From Archilochus colubris (taxonomy: Eukaryota; Chordata; Aves; Apodiformes; Trochilidae): 64,000 bases of DNA. Numbering within the stretch: the first letter of the stretch is position 1; every line of letters begins with the position of its first letter. The stretch lies in the NCBI GenBank assembly GCA_023079485.1, contig CM041085.1, forward strand, positions 94,685,115-94,749,114, written 5' to 3'. Position numbers and translations under genes: made by a program. The notes under the pieces were generated by a model. That model did not search any database and had not been told where the DNA came from. It saw nothing but the letters and a program-made list of their open reading frames with translations. Shown here one piece after another: positions 1-12,455 of the stretch.

Positions 1-2099
1 TACAGCTTTCCTTGGGACATTTTTCTTGGGTGCAGGATAGCATTCTATAGAGAAAAATTACTGGTAACTCAAAGACAAAGACATTTTCCTGTCACTGAAG
101 GAACAGGTTTAGGACTTTCTTATAATTCTTGCACATTTTTGCATTAACTACTTCAGGAATTTTCCATTCAATTAATTTTGCTTTGGTTTGAAATTCTTTC
201 CATGGTATAAAAAGCTTTTCCAACTAATTTATAAGAATATGAATAAGTCATATAGTTACAGTAAACTCAAATAACCAGTAATGCTAAGTCTGGTATGACT
301 TCTGTGAGCACTATGTCAGGTCAAATCTTAGATAACTACATGCTTTTCATGACCAAGTTTCCATTACTAGTATGGAAGTTCTGGATGTATTTAAATTTTT
401 TACTTCACAGAACACAGCAAGAAATAATGTGACGAATCTGGGCAAAATTAGACTATTAAATAACTAAACTATTTTGGCTAGAGAACTGCTTTGCTCACCC
501 TGGATTAGAGCTTAGATATGACAAATATGCATGAAATGTGGATAGTTGGAAGGCTAAGAGAGTGGTGTACAAAACTGACAAGCCAACAGGACAGTACAGA
601 TATATCTTAAATTTTATCCAGAGGAGTCGTTCTTTCTTCTTACTAATCAAAGAGACAGACTATCAGATTAAATTATATCAGCCAACATCAAGCATATAAT
701 ACTTCTGTCTGCTTGGTAATTTTGGTATATATTACTAGTCAAAAAATTGCTGAATTTGAGTTTAGAAACTGGTTTATGTTTGGTCTTATCTATGATCTGC
801 TCTGAACTTTTTATATCTGATAAAATCAGGCTACAGTTTAATAAGCAGTTGAACTACAAGTTTCCATGGATTATTCTGTCTGATAAATCTGTGATAAATT
901 ACAATTAATAAATATTCTTGTATCAAGAATATTTAGTTGAAGGTGGTTTTTTTATTGTCATAAAATAATTTAAACTTGTTTATCATCTAAACTAACTAAA
1001 TAAAATATATATTATATTATTCTCAGTTCAATTCAATCTTAATCTGCAAATTCATGGATTAACATTTACGTTTCAATAGCCGTTTAAATTGATTATGTTT
1101 TTGTTTTATGTTTTTGAAGTAATCTGCTTTTTTCTACCTTACATTACTGTGCTTTTAATAGTACCTTGCCCTAACTGACTGACATCATGACTTGCATCAT
1201 GAGACAAGAAAGGGAGCTCATGGAATTTGAGCATACTGTCCTTGTACTGCTTCATCACTTTTGCACAAATTCTGTAATATAGATGCCTCTCCCTGGCATC
1301 ATTAGTGGCTGTCTTCACTGATACTGAAATTCTAGGCCATGTGGTAGGGTTAAATTACCCTCAGTTAATAACCACTTGTAGTTGGTTTCTTTTTGTAGGT
1401 ACACACACTAACTGATCCCTTAATGCGTCATTTAAGCTCTCTGAACCTGTAATGCTCTGTTAATTTTCTTAATTCAGCCACTTAAAAAAAAATTATTTAA
1501 AAGCAGAAACAGTATGAAGTCACCAGCAGTTTAAGGGTAAGGTGATTTTGTGCAGTTTCCATAATCTATGTAAATGTTTTCTCCAGTGTTTTAATAGAAA
1601 CCCCTAGCATTTGCAACAGCATAAAAAGGTTAACCACCATTACACTTACTAAAACCACAAAGCTTTTTTAGCAATTTAGGGTATTAATTAGTTCATATTG
1701 TTTGAAGCTAACAGGAGACACAAGTGGGTCAGTTCTCTAATGAGCTATCAAACAATTCCATTTCCCTCAAGTTAGACATTAACCTTTTTTTCTTTTTTAA
1801 ACAAGCAATTTACTCACAGTCCCAGTAGCTAAATGATGTTTTTTCCTTACATTTTTTTGCTGGGATTTAATCACTCTCTATTTTACAGTATTTTGTAAGA
1901 CTATATTTTATCATCAATGTTACATTCTTTGCCATTGGCTTAGCAATTGTATTATGAAGAAATAATTTTGCTGAATAAATGTCATATCTTATTTTTAACT
2001 AGAAATGTATACAACTAAAATTATTTAAGATTTAAGAGATAGTGAAGGAATTATAGTAAAAGAATTTACAAATAATTGAAAGACCAATAACAGACTTCT
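1..2099. other. Unique AT-rich non-coding sequence
   Basis: No open frame of useful length, no repeat family and no RNA gene was recognised here. The stretch is AT-rich with dense stop codons on both strands and scattered short A or T runs. It looks like ordinary bird intergenic or intronic DNA. A short exon or a conserved non-coding element cannot be excluded by eye. Confidence 0.6.
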
Positions 2100-3058
2100 T
2101 TAACATCCAGCATAGAAAGTACTATTTATTTTCAGGCTCCAATGCCTGCCACTTGCCAAAGCTGAGACAATCAATGATGGTGGTAGCGTTTTTGTCATAA
2201 AATATTTAAAAAGGGGGAAAGAAAAAATAAGTGAACCTGTAGATGGAGAATGAGGTGCTCCAGGTGCCAGAGCAAAGATACTCCTGCAGCCCATGATGAA
2301 GGCTATGGTGAGGCAGATGTGCATCTACAGCTGATGAAGGTTAACAGAGGGGCAAATATCCACTTGCAGAAGGTAGATAACCAAAGAAGGCTGTAAATCC
2401 TAGGAATCTCATGCTAGAGCAGGCTCCTGACTGGACCTGTAGCCATGTGAAGAGAGAGGGTAGCCCATGCTGGAGCAGGTTTGGTGGCAGGATTTTTTAC
2501 AATCTGTGCACAGAAGTTTGCACTCTGTTGAAAGGATACACATTGAAGGAGTTTGTGAAGAACTGTAGCCTGTGGGGAGGACTCATGTTGGGGAAGTTCA
2601 TGGAGGACTGTCTCCTGTGGGAAGGACAGGGGAAAGACTGTGAAGGAGCTGAAGGAGAGTAAGAGCGTGAGGAGTCTGCTCCCTGAGGAAGAAAGAATAG
2701 CAGAGACATCACATAGTGAACTGTAACTCCAGTTCACTGTCTCCCTGTGCTGCTCAGATGGAGGAGGTAGAGAATTTGGGAGTGAAGTTGAACCCAGGAA
2801 GATAGGAGGGATGAGAGAAGGTGTTTTAAAATTACTTTTTACTTTTCATTATCCTACTTTGATTTGACTGGTAATAAATTAAAACAATTTCCCCATGTCG
2901 AGTATGGTTTGCCCATGATGGTAACTGGTGAATGATCTCTCCCTGTCTTTACCTGAACCCATGAGCCTTTTATTTTCTTTCCACTGTCCAGATAAGGAGA
3001 ATAATAATAGAGTGGCTTTGATGGGAACCTGGCATCCAGACAAGGTCAGCCCACCACA
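2100..3058 (+). mobile_element. Solo LTR of an avian endogenous retrovirus (family A, copy 1)
   Basis: This is a diverged, plus-sense copy of an LTR family that occurs again at 5090-6158. Both copies share, in order: a TATTTAA promoter-like box (about 2205 here), a GC-richer block of 45-bp degenerate repeats (2534-2623 here), a GGAGGTAGAGAA-like segment, an ATTGGTAATAAATTAA-type block near 2865-2880, and an end close to CCACCACA. I recognise the layout from widespread bird LTRs, but I cannot assign a named family or retroviral class without a library search. The left edge is soft because similarity fades before 2125. The 83-codon frame at 2411-2662 and the antisense frames over it are by-products of the repeat. 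No internal retroviral genes adjoin it, so it is a solo LTR. Confidence 0.72.
2534..2623 (+). repeat. Two 45-bp tandem units inside the LTR
   Basis: Two adjacent units, 2534-2578 and 2579-2623, are each exactly 45 bp. Each begins GGA(T/C)-CA and runs through a GAAG(A/G)AGTT-type core to a CCTGTGGG end. Because 45 is a multiple of three, the frame stays open across the units. The sister LTR has the same units at 5636-5725. Confidence 0.7.
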
Positions 3059-3991
3059 CCATAATGAAATAACTGCTTTGAGCAGTTTAGATCATACGAT
3101 ATTCCAGGATGATAATTTTAAAAAGTAAAGATGTTTTTCTATATCTATAAATGTGTATATAAAGTATGTGTAAATCATTATCTTCAGGTAATGGATTAAA
3201 CCAACCCATTGAACCAATAATGAAGCTAGTAATTCTCTAATTCTTCTAAATTATATTGAAAGAGAAATGTATGTATGTACCTAAATGCATATATATCTAT
3301 ATGATAACTTTTATTCTGATAAAGCAAAAAACATTCTTAATTTTTTTTCTACTTTTAATTCTTAATTAAACCTTTCCTATTAGACGTAAAACTTGTTGTA
3401 GAATTTGATGTATGCTAAAAGTTGTCCCAATATTTCTATATCAAAGATGCCTTAAATTTTAATTTGGGGAGGGGCTCTGCTGTTTACAGAGTATGCAACT
3501 ATAAATCTGATCTGAATCATTCTTACAGTAGCAGCAATTTCAAGAATTACATACTTATTTAAAATGTTTACAAGTTTCAAAATAGCTTAATAAGTGAGTA
3601 GAGAAAAACTAAAAGAAGGTAAGTTTTCAGGTACTGAAGCATTTTTCCTACCCATTGCTATTTACTGCCTCACTACTTCATCTGTTCTTCTTGCCACGTC
3701 TTATTACAATAGACCCAATTACTGTCTGGAACCAGGCAGTGCAAGAAATGCTGTGGGAGTGCTGGCAGGTCAGAAGGTAAATCAGGGAGCTTCTCTGATG
3801 AGCTTCTAAGATTCCCTTGACTCTCCTTGTTGTGTAAATCAATATAGATATTTCTACATATAGCCATTGATTTGCACCAGACTTTCAAGTACTTATTTCC
3901 CTTTGAGACTCACAGATCTTTGAGAAACTTAAGAGTTTTACCAGTGGACCAGAAGGTTTTAGGCATAGATGTAGCAACATATGAACTACAT

Positions 3992-4022
<31 letters not shown>

Positions 4023-5089
4023 GTGGTGGATTTTTTTTAATTTCTTTTTCTTTTTTTTTTCCAAAGAATGGTAAACTACCATGACATTAAACCTCAGTCA
4101 AGAAATTCTGGTTTTATCTGTATGCTAATACTACCACCACCAAGAAAAAAAATTTACTTTATGACAACATATGTCTTGTCATTTTCTTGGGATGTACAGG
4201 ATAATAATCAGTTCCAGAGATGAAGCAATCTCACTGTGTACATTATTGTGCTTTTCCTATTTGAAACATATAGAAATCAGGAGATATAGTTTTAGATGCT
4301 CAGGACCTAAGTATTACTTTAAAAATTTTAAGATACTACAATTTAAATTCTCTTCAGAAATCCATCTGTATCTGAAAAGCAGAGGGCCTGTTTGCTTTTC
4401 ATGTGAAATTCATTATCCGAGAAGCTATTTTTTGAACTAGATTTGCCTTTGGACTTGTCAGATTCCAGCATCAAAAAGAAAAGAAACCAACATGATATGC
4501 ACAGTTTCTCAGCATTACTATTTCTTTGCCATGCAGATAAAATGTGTGTAAAATATAGCTTAAAATGTAAAAAAATTCAATAAACATGATAATGTCCAGA
4601 TCAAATGACATGTAACTGAGTACCACATAGATAGCATCATTTTCATTATGAAGTTGCTACTTTTTCATGATGACAGCAATATAGTATTTGCAAGTGCAAA
4701 CAGATATACTCTTGACAAAGGATTTTTTAATTTGATGTGCTTTTGTAACATTTTTAAAAGCTGGCCTTTGTTCAGTTATTGAATAATTCAGACTCTGAAA
4801 TGCTGAACTTGCATACCTGCACTTGGTTGTATTAATTAACAAGAAAAGCATGTTTGAAGTTTTTTGTCTCTTCTAACAGTCAAAAAATGAACCAATATTT
4901 GCACTAAATTTTAAGTACCAGTGTTGATCTACAAATTTTATTAGAAAGTAGGAAGTGTGGCTAGTGAGATGCTTTCCTCCATCACTTGGAAAAGCCCTCA
5001 GTTTGACAACCTAGTAGAAAAATGTTCCCTGATCTAAAAAAGTACTCAGCAATGTCTGTTGTCTATCACAGCAAGGTGAAGTTTAATTT
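3059..5089. other. Unique AT-rich sequence with a long T tract
   Basis: Mostly unclassified AT-rich DNA between the two family-A LTRs. It contains the T tract at 3995-4061. Open frames at 3594-3809, 4171-4440 and 4657-4851 have no recognisable protein features and look like chance frames. Confidence 0.55.
3995..4061. repeat. Poly-T / T-rich low-complexity tract
   Basis: An uninterrupted run of 28 T (3995-4022) is followed by GTGGTGGA, T8 and further T-rich sequence. It could be the antisense A-tail of an old retrocopy, but no recognisable retrocopy body adjoins it. It is prone to length error in assembly. Confidence 0.85.
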
Positions 5090-5635
5090 TTTAATATTAT
5101 ATTGGCTTTGAAAAGCAAGGTTTTGGTAGCAGGGGTAGCTGCAGGGATGGCTTCTTTGTGAGTCTCCTAGCAGGTTCACCCATGTCCAATATCACCAATG
5201 CCCACCAGCTCCAGGATGAACTCACTCCTGGCCAAGGCCAAGCCCATAAACCACAGTAGTAGAACATTTGTGACAACATATTTAAGAAGGGGAAAAGACT
5301 GCTGCACAACAGCAGCAAGGAGAGAGGAGGGAAAAATATGTGAAACAACTCTGCAGACAAGTTCATGAGTGAAGGAGAGGTAGAAGGTGTTCCAGGTAGT
5401 GGAGCAGATTTCCCTGCAGCCTGTGGTGAAGTCCATGGTGAGGCAGGCTGTCTGCAGCCTTTGTAGGCAAACAGCAGAGCAGATATCCACCTGCAGCCCA
5501 GGGAGGATCCCACAGCAGAGCACATGGAACCTGAAGGAAGCAGGAAGATAATGCTGGAGAAGGACGACCTGGGAATACACAGAGAGGAGCCTACCCTGGA
5601 GCACTCTGTTCCTGAAGGACAGCAACCCTTAGAAA

Positions 5636-5725
5636 GGACCCATGATGAAACAGTTCATGAAGAGCTGCAGTCTCTGGGAAGGACCCATGTTGTAGAAGTT
5701 AATGGAGAACTGGGTCCAGTGGAAG
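5636..5725 (+). repeat. Two 45-bp tandem units inside the second LTR
   Basis: Units 5636-5680 and 5681-5725 both begin GGACCCATG and are 45 bp long. They are homologous to the 2534-2623 units. Older, more diverged units seem to extend to the left to about 5520. Confidence 0.7.
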
Positions 5726-5944
5726 GGTCCCCACCCTGGGGCATGGCAAGAGCATGAATATGAAGCAGTAGCAGATACAACATGAGATGAACTGATTGCA
5801 ACCCCTACTCCTTATCCTCCACCACTTAGAGGGAGGATATAAAGAATTTGGTAATGAAGTTAAGGCCAGGAAGGAGGGGTGGGTTGGGAGGAAAGTGTTT
5901 TAAGGTTTTATTTCTCATTATTCTACTCTGATTTGATTGGCAGT

Positions 5945-6000
5945 AAATTAATTAAAATAAAAAAAATTAATTTAAATTAAAATTAATTTAAAATTAAAAA
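5945..6000. repeat. AT-rich simple repeat within the LTR
   Basis: Alternating AATTAA and TTTAAATT strings run here, inside the 3' part of the family-A LTR. They look like slippage expansion of its native AAATTAAATTAA stretch. Confidence 0.75.
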
Positions 6001-6407
6001 CGTGTCTGTTTTGCAAGCAACGGTAATTGGTGAGTGATCTCACTGTCCTTACCTCAAGCCATGAGACTTTCGTCAGACTGTTATCCCCCTCTATGGGTGA
6101 GGAGGAGTAATGAGTGGCTTGTCAAGCATGCGGTGTCCAGCCCAGGTCAACACTGCACAAATCTTCTATGCTAGCTTTCAATTTTATTTTCTATCAGCAG
6201 AAAATGAACTTTAAACATTAATGAAATACTGAGATTTTCTAACCATTTCTAATTACATCAATTGAATTATATCATTTCTTCCCTCTTAAGAAAGATTCAG
6301 TGCTTTCAAAACTAAAAGTTAAGTGTTTCTTTGTAGTGTTTCACTGGACACCATTACTAATTCTGGAACAGTGTGAATGCTTTTTCTATAATTACATACA
6401 ATCACAG

Positions 6408-7183
6408 AATCATTTAATAGTTTGGGTTGGAAGGGACCTTAAAATTCATCTAGTTCCCACTACCCTGCCTGGGCAGGGACATCTCCTACTACACCAGGTT
6501 GCTCAAAGCCCTTTCTAACCTGGCCTTCAGGACTTCCAGGGATGAGGCATCCACAACTTCTCTGGGCAACATGTTTGAGTGTCTCACCACCCTCACACTA
6601 AGCAGTTTATTCCTAATGTCTAATCTAAACCTACCCTTTCTAGTGTCTCAGACAAAGTGCCAATCCTAACAGTGCCAATCCTAACACAAGCCCCTGAGGA
6701 ACTTCACCCATCTCTGATCTCCATTTGAACATCAAGCTCTTGACCACTACTCTTTGAGTGTGACCATCCAGCTAATTACTTATCTGCCAACTAGTCCATC
6801 CACTGAATCCGTATCTTTCCCATTTAGAGACCAGGATGTGGTGCAGGACCATATTGAACACTTTGCACAAGTCCAGGTATATCAAGTCAGTTGATATACC
6901 AACCTTGTTCACCAGTGCTATGACTGTATCATAAAATATCACCAAATTTGTCAGGCACAATTTGCCCTTTGTGACGGCTTGTTGGTTGCCACCAATGACT
7001 TTCACATTTTCCACGTACAACTTTAAAGAAGATCTACTTCATGATTTTGCTGGGCACAGAGGTAGGGCTGGCTGGCCTGTAGTGGACTGGGTCTTCCCGT
7101 TTTAGAAAATAAGGGTTATGTTCCCCCTTTTCTAGTCAGTGGGAATGTTACGAGATTGCCACAACTTTCCAATATGATGGAAA
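6408..7183 (-). mobile_element. CR1 LINE fragment (3' UTR plus reverse-transcriptase piece), minus strand
   Basis: Read on the minus strand, the distal part (about 6660-7183) encodes a decayed CR1 reverse-transcriptase segment. It includes a recognisable LTNLV..FYD...ALV stretch followed by IYLDLCKVFNMVLHHILVSK, the CR1 form of the fingers/palm region. The proximal part (6408-6640) is the CR1 3' UTR, with the usual GGTTGGAAGGGACCTT string on the plus strand and a poor copy of the terminal octamer at 6408. The piece between RT and UTR is missing. A short local duplication, GTGCCAATCCTAACA twice, marks the junction near 6657-6685. RT normally copies CR1 RNA onto nicked target DNA. This copy is truncated and full of stops, so it is inactive. 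Confidence 0.93.
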
Positions 7184-10100
7184 TAAATAATAACTAAACT
7201 GCAGTTAAAGAGTACCAGATCAAGTATGTTTCATTTGTAAAACTTTAGGCATTTCCTTATGTGAAAGACAGACTATTTGTTATTTATAATATAAGCCATG
7301 CAAGATTCTGTGCTGAAGTTAGAAGTCCTGGTTTAGGTCCATTAGTGCTAAGCTTCATTTTTCAAGGTCTCTCAGGGCAAACAAAATAATAGCAAAAATT
7401 GAAGACATATGCTGCTAATGAAGTCTGCTTCATAACCTCAGAGCTATGTTATTGCATCATTTTGACAAAAAGTAATTACTCTCTTCATTTTACCCAAAGG
7501 CTAAACTTCTAACACAGGAAAAAAGAGAGTTGGGGGGGAAAAAATGAGAATATGTGTTGAATTAAATGTTCAGGATAGGTAAAAAAAAAAAGAAAATATT
7601 ACTAGCTAGTAAGCCTGTAAATTCTGAGATTAGTCATATAAACACCATAAAAGGTAAAAATAGAATTGTTTGCTAGATTTCCCCAATAAATGTTATCTTA
7701 AAAGATATTAGAAATTGACACATCTAAATAAACATTCATTTTTATTTTATTCAAAGTGAATTATTCATGTCAGCGACAATGACTGTAGTTTTAGAACAAA
7801 GCAGGTTGGATTTCTGTTTAGTAAAATGTGCACTTTTGTCATAAGAGGTGTGTGTCCCAGTTGGATTTAAAGTTTCCAGTACTTGTCTTTTCTCCTCAAA
7901 AGCAATTCCAAATTTTCACAACATTTACATGGCATGGCTGCAAGAACAAACCACACCAATCAGTTATATATATTCTAAAATGTATTTGCTAAACAGAATA
8001 ACTATAACATGTGATTGTTGATGATTATTTTAAGATTAAGATGATAAGTTTAGAGCAGCACCACAGATCAGAGGAGCAGGACTATATGTTCAGGGTCAAC
8101 GTGTCAGGTCCTGGCTAGTGTCTGGACTGCTATGCCAAACAGCTCCATATTGGACTCTGTTCTCCCCATGGTGCCCGCCACACTTGCATGTGTCCCCCCT
8201 GTGCTCCTGCCTTTCAACAGATTGTTGGGGTTTTTTTAATATCAGCTCACTGGCTTAAGCCACCACTGACATCACTACTTAGTGACCATCTCGAGCTTTC
8301 TAGACCCCTCTGGTCTCAAATGTGTCTGAAAAGTCTTCAGTTTGTTTGTTTTCCAGCTCATACCAGGCTAATCTAGACAGCTAGAGCTGGGCAGATCTAG
8401 TCAGTCTCATTTTTTTGGGTGGTGCTTTTTGGTAGGCTTCATCTCAAAAAACTTGCACTGAAAGCTGTTGCAGTCCTGCAGAGCATATTAGATGAGAAAC
8501 ATGATACGAAATTACCTTTAGGCAATCCTTTATCTGTACAAGGTCATGTCTTTGTTTAGAGTGACACAGTAGTCCAAAGAACCTGGTAATTCAACTGGTT
8601 TAATTAAATAAATGCTAAAATCTTTTGCTAAAATTAATTCCAAGCTGGGCCTGTGTGCGGACCTTTAAATCAATTTTAAATCATCTAGAGTGATCCTGGA
8701 TAAGTAGGGTCTGAGTCTAGCTGTGCTGCTTCTGCAGCATTCCCAGAGCTCAGATTAATTTTGGAAACATGATTTATGAGGATATTTTGCATCTTTATTA
8801 ATAAAATGATTTAGTCAACTTGTAAAGGAAACAAGTCCCTCAGCAATTTGGAAAGAACATTGGTTATTGAGAGACAGGTCAGTTCCTTTACTCTATTTAA
8901 AATATGGTTTCATCATTGCATAGTATCTAGTGGGATATTTCAAAGTAAGACCATGAAGAAATTAGAAGGCTATTTAATGTGCTCTCTAACTTCTTCCCAA
9001 TTAATGGCTTCATGGCTTACTTTCATCAGGTTCCCCAGATCTTATGCACATAGCCGTGCTACACTACTTAGTGAATTAATACAAATCTTAATAATAAATC
9101 TGTACAACCAGCTCAGTATCTGTTTCTGATCTCTCCCTTGAATAACCAAACCTTCAATTGTGGTTCTCAGACTAGACAGAAAAAATTAATCCAGACTCTT
9201 AAGAATTTTTCATTCTTAAAAAAATGAAACATTGTTATGCATCTATTCAGCAATTCTTTCCACACTTCCATTTTTATCTGTTTGTGTCTTCTATGAAAAA
9301 GGTTGCAATTTTTTTTTTATCATGATGTCAGAAAAGTGGACATCATGAAGGACATTCAAGGAGAATACTATCATTTAATGAGTACATATCCATTCCTGAA
9401 CATGGGAGAAAGCAAAGAAATAGAATTCTCTGAAGATTAATTAAGAATTCTTTTTGGTGTGAGCAAGATAGACACTGAAAAATAAAGAGATACACTTTAT
9501 GCTGATGCCTGGTAACCTGGAAGTCTAAGAAAGTAATAAATATATTCCTCACATTCTTTATTCTGTGAGTCCATCATAATTAAGGGAAACTTCCAAATTG
9601 AAGGGGACGTGTTATATTTGAGAAATAAAAATTTACTTTAACTCTACTTCTTGATAGGCTAGCATGAGAAATTAGTTTTCACATGTTGGGTTAAGGACAG
9701 CTCTCCTTTCATTGCAATCATGTGAAAGGAGAAAATTCTTTCAGAGTTTCAGAGCCAGAAAATTGATGCAGGACTCATTGCCATGAATAGGAAATTATTC
9801 TATAGTAACAGTGTTTCAGAAAACTTCAGTAAATTGCTACTTAATAATATGGTAAAGATATAAATAAAAGTACAATGGTAAAAAATGTGTCCTAGCAAAG
9901 AAAAATGCCTTTAATATAAATATTTGACTGTAATATAACTTGGTATTTTGAACCAATTTATAATTTTTCCTTTTCAGCAATAGATTACTATGAAGATTAT
10001 AGATTTGATGCATATCTCATCATATTAGTAACTATGAAGGGGCATCAAAGAGGGAATATTAAATCTGATACCTTAATATTATGGCCATAATTCCATAATT

Positions 10101-12455
10101 GACCCTTTGACAGAAAATAGGTGAGTTCAGACAGTCAATATGTAAGAATTAAACAAAATACATTATTAAACCTTGAGATCTGGACAAAATATTTTCAGAT
10201 TTCTCAGCTGGCTGGACTGCAGTTTTTTTATTGACATCTGAGCTGTAGTTCCTTGTTGTGGACACGTCAGTAAATTGAAAAAAAAATGTCTCTTGCATCA
10301 GCAAAATTACATAATTACATCTGCTGTCTACACATTCAGCAGACCCCTCTCCTTTGATATGATAACAGCTACTTGGAAGTAACAGGACTGACAAGATAAA
10401 ACGCTAACCCAAAGGGCTCCTGACAGGTAACGCATATTGGTGTTGAATACAAGAACTAAGGAATTCTTGGAATGCCTGAATACCAAAGGGAAGGCCTGCA
10501 GTTTGCAGACCAAATTGCAATTTCTGGCAATGATTGATGAGAAGCAGAAATTTTTGGCTATAAAATTCAGAAGAAAAAGGAGAAAACTGAGAAGCGGCAG
10601 TAGCAGCAGGAGTAGTGTGGGGTTCCACTTCCACTCTCACTGCTCTCCCCCTCTTCCTTCGACATCTTTGACTGATTCTCTGGGGACCTCGGTGGTTGAA
10701 AAACCAATAATCTGTTCCCTTTCTTTTCTTAAAAGCTCTCTCTGGTGGTTCATCTGTTTAAAAACCTGTTTTCATGTATTTTCTCCCACTAATAACCACT
10801 TCCTGAGACCTATTACCTGTGTGGTGTTCTTTTACCTTAAATAAATCTAAATATTAAAGTTGGTAACTTTTGCAGTTTGTGGGGAGAGTATGCACAGTAG
10901 CTAATATTTCCTCCTAAACAAAATATAAAATAGTAATAGCTATGGGCTGTGATATTTTTTTTCAAAGACGTTTTGGGAAAATCTAGGAGTAAAAGAAAGC
11001 CAGCTTCTCTAAAGTCAGATTCTAATTAAGCATAATAAGTGACTGTTTTGTCAAAAAAGCTCCAAGATCATCTTGGATGATGTCTCTGATTAGATCTTTA
11101 GTATCCCAAGAATATATTATAAATAAATGTATTAAATTAGAAGAGCATACTAAAATATATTACACTGGGGAAAAAGTGTATGTCAGTATGAAGGAATATC
11201 AGGGGACATCCACATAAAGGTCAGATATTTTTGAAAAATTTAGAGAAGTAGCTACAGGGTACTCTAAGGGCAAAGCCTTTAAACTGGATGAACATCAGAA
11301 AATAGGAGTTTCTTCTATTTTCTTCCAGACTATTAGTAGCCATAACATTTTCTAAGATCTGACAATTCAAATTTCAGTATGTTTGCCATCCTTTACAGAA
11401 ACAATGGTTATTGTTTTCCCTAAAATAAGTAAGCAATAAATAGGCAAACAAACAAATAGTTCATCCTTACTGACAGCTCTTTATGTGAGCATTTCTTCAA
11501 TATTGTCTCAAGTTTTGCATTTCAGCAATTTTGGAGAAAGTAAGCACAGTTGTTTTTAGGAAAGCCTTCAAGTTTCCTTGACCTTAAGTGATGTGGCATT
11601 AGATCAAGTTACACTAAGCAAACAGCACTGAGTGTGCTGACAACTGATTTCTCACTTGTGATGAATAAAGGCATCTATAGACTAATTCTCTTAGATTTAT
11701 AGCTTTTGTTAGAAACACTAACCATGATATCTTCTTGTATTTTAACAGTCTCATATGAAGTGAAGAGATTGTCCCAGTTGGCTGCCCATATTTTTATTTT
11801 GGTGGCCTTTGAGGATCACAAAACAATTGTTTATCAGTTTTAGAGATCCTTCATCCATCCAAAGGCCACAGAAGCTTCTGATGAGGGAAGGTTATGAAAA
11901 CTGGGAAAAATTACTGGAAAAATTTACTGAGAAAATTTATTTCTGGAGAGCTAATGTAAATGGTGAGAATGTTTTTTAAAGAAATTAATTTTAAGTGAAC
12001 TTGCTGCAATAAAGAGGATGGATAAAAAAATTGAAACTTTTCTAAACGTCGAAAGTGTTTCTTTCCAACCTGTGTAAAATGGAATCAATACAAACTTTTC
12101 TGGTCCCCTAAGCTTTTTTTTTGTTTATTTTTAATCAGTGTTTTAACTATTCTTCTCCTACAAATACATGTGCATCTGAATACTTGCTTGTTATTAAGCA
12201 GTTAGTATTGATCTAAGCATAGCAGAACTTTCTTTTTTAATATATCAAAGTTAATTGAAAATAGGCTTATATTTTGATCTGCACTCTCCCACCTAGATGT
12301 TCCATCATTAGCAACATGTTGCAAAGATGAAAGCTACTTCAAATTATACAATATTGATATTAATCATATATTGGTTTATGAAATCTGTTCTCCGAGAAAT
12401 ACTAAATACCAAAGGGCTTGTAGATTAACAAGTTACTAAGTTAGAATCTTTGGTA
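7184..12455. other. Long unique AT-rich stretch, no gene recognised
   Basis: About 5.3 kb with no LTR or CR1 match that I can recognise. The sub-region 8040-8420 is less AT-rich than its surroundings and may be an old unrecognised repeat. The frame at 10437-10844 is listed separately. Other frames of 60-93 codons (8188-8376, 8848-9129, 9343-9552) show no family signature. Confidence 0.5.
10437..10844 (+). other. Unrecognised 135-codon open frame, doubtful
   Basis: A 135-codon frame starts with ATG at 10437. The first half is fairly hydrophilic, with a basic cluster (RRKRRK near residue 46) followed by a serine-rich run. The second half is hydrophobic and low in charge. I do not recognise a family. 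An antisense frame overlaps it (10404-10640), and no splice signals, codon bias or upstream promoter are obvious. It may be a chance frame or part of a decayed repeat. Confidence 0.15.

Larger units (their letters stand above)
5090..6158 (+). mobile_element. Solo LTR of an avian endogenous retrovirus (family A, copy 2)
   Basis: This is the better-preserved member of the family seen at 2100-3058, in the same orientation and about 3 kb away. Visible landmarks are a promoter-like ATATTTAAGAAGGGG at about 5278, a purine-rich repeat block up to about 5740, a GGAGGATATAAAGAATTTGG segment near 5830, and a TTGATTGGCAGTAAATTAA block near 5932. That block is followed by an expanded AATTAATTTAAATT-type AT run at 5945-6000, and the element ends near CACTGCACA. 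At about 1.07 kb it is probably close to full length for this family. Overlapping open frames on both strands (5097-5525, 5176-5625, 5524-5757) arise from the stop-poor repeat block. No flanking internal genes are present. The family name and class are not determinable by eye. Confidence 0.75.

Noticed and set aside
3995..4061. T28 tract as the tail of a minus-strand processed pseudogene
   Set aside because: The adjacent sequence to the right shows no recognisable coding retrocopy and no target duplication was found.
5097..5625. Overlapping 142- and 149-codon minus-strand frames
   Set aside because: Both lie in the stop-poor part of the family-A LTR and overlap each other in different frames. 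They are composition artefacts.
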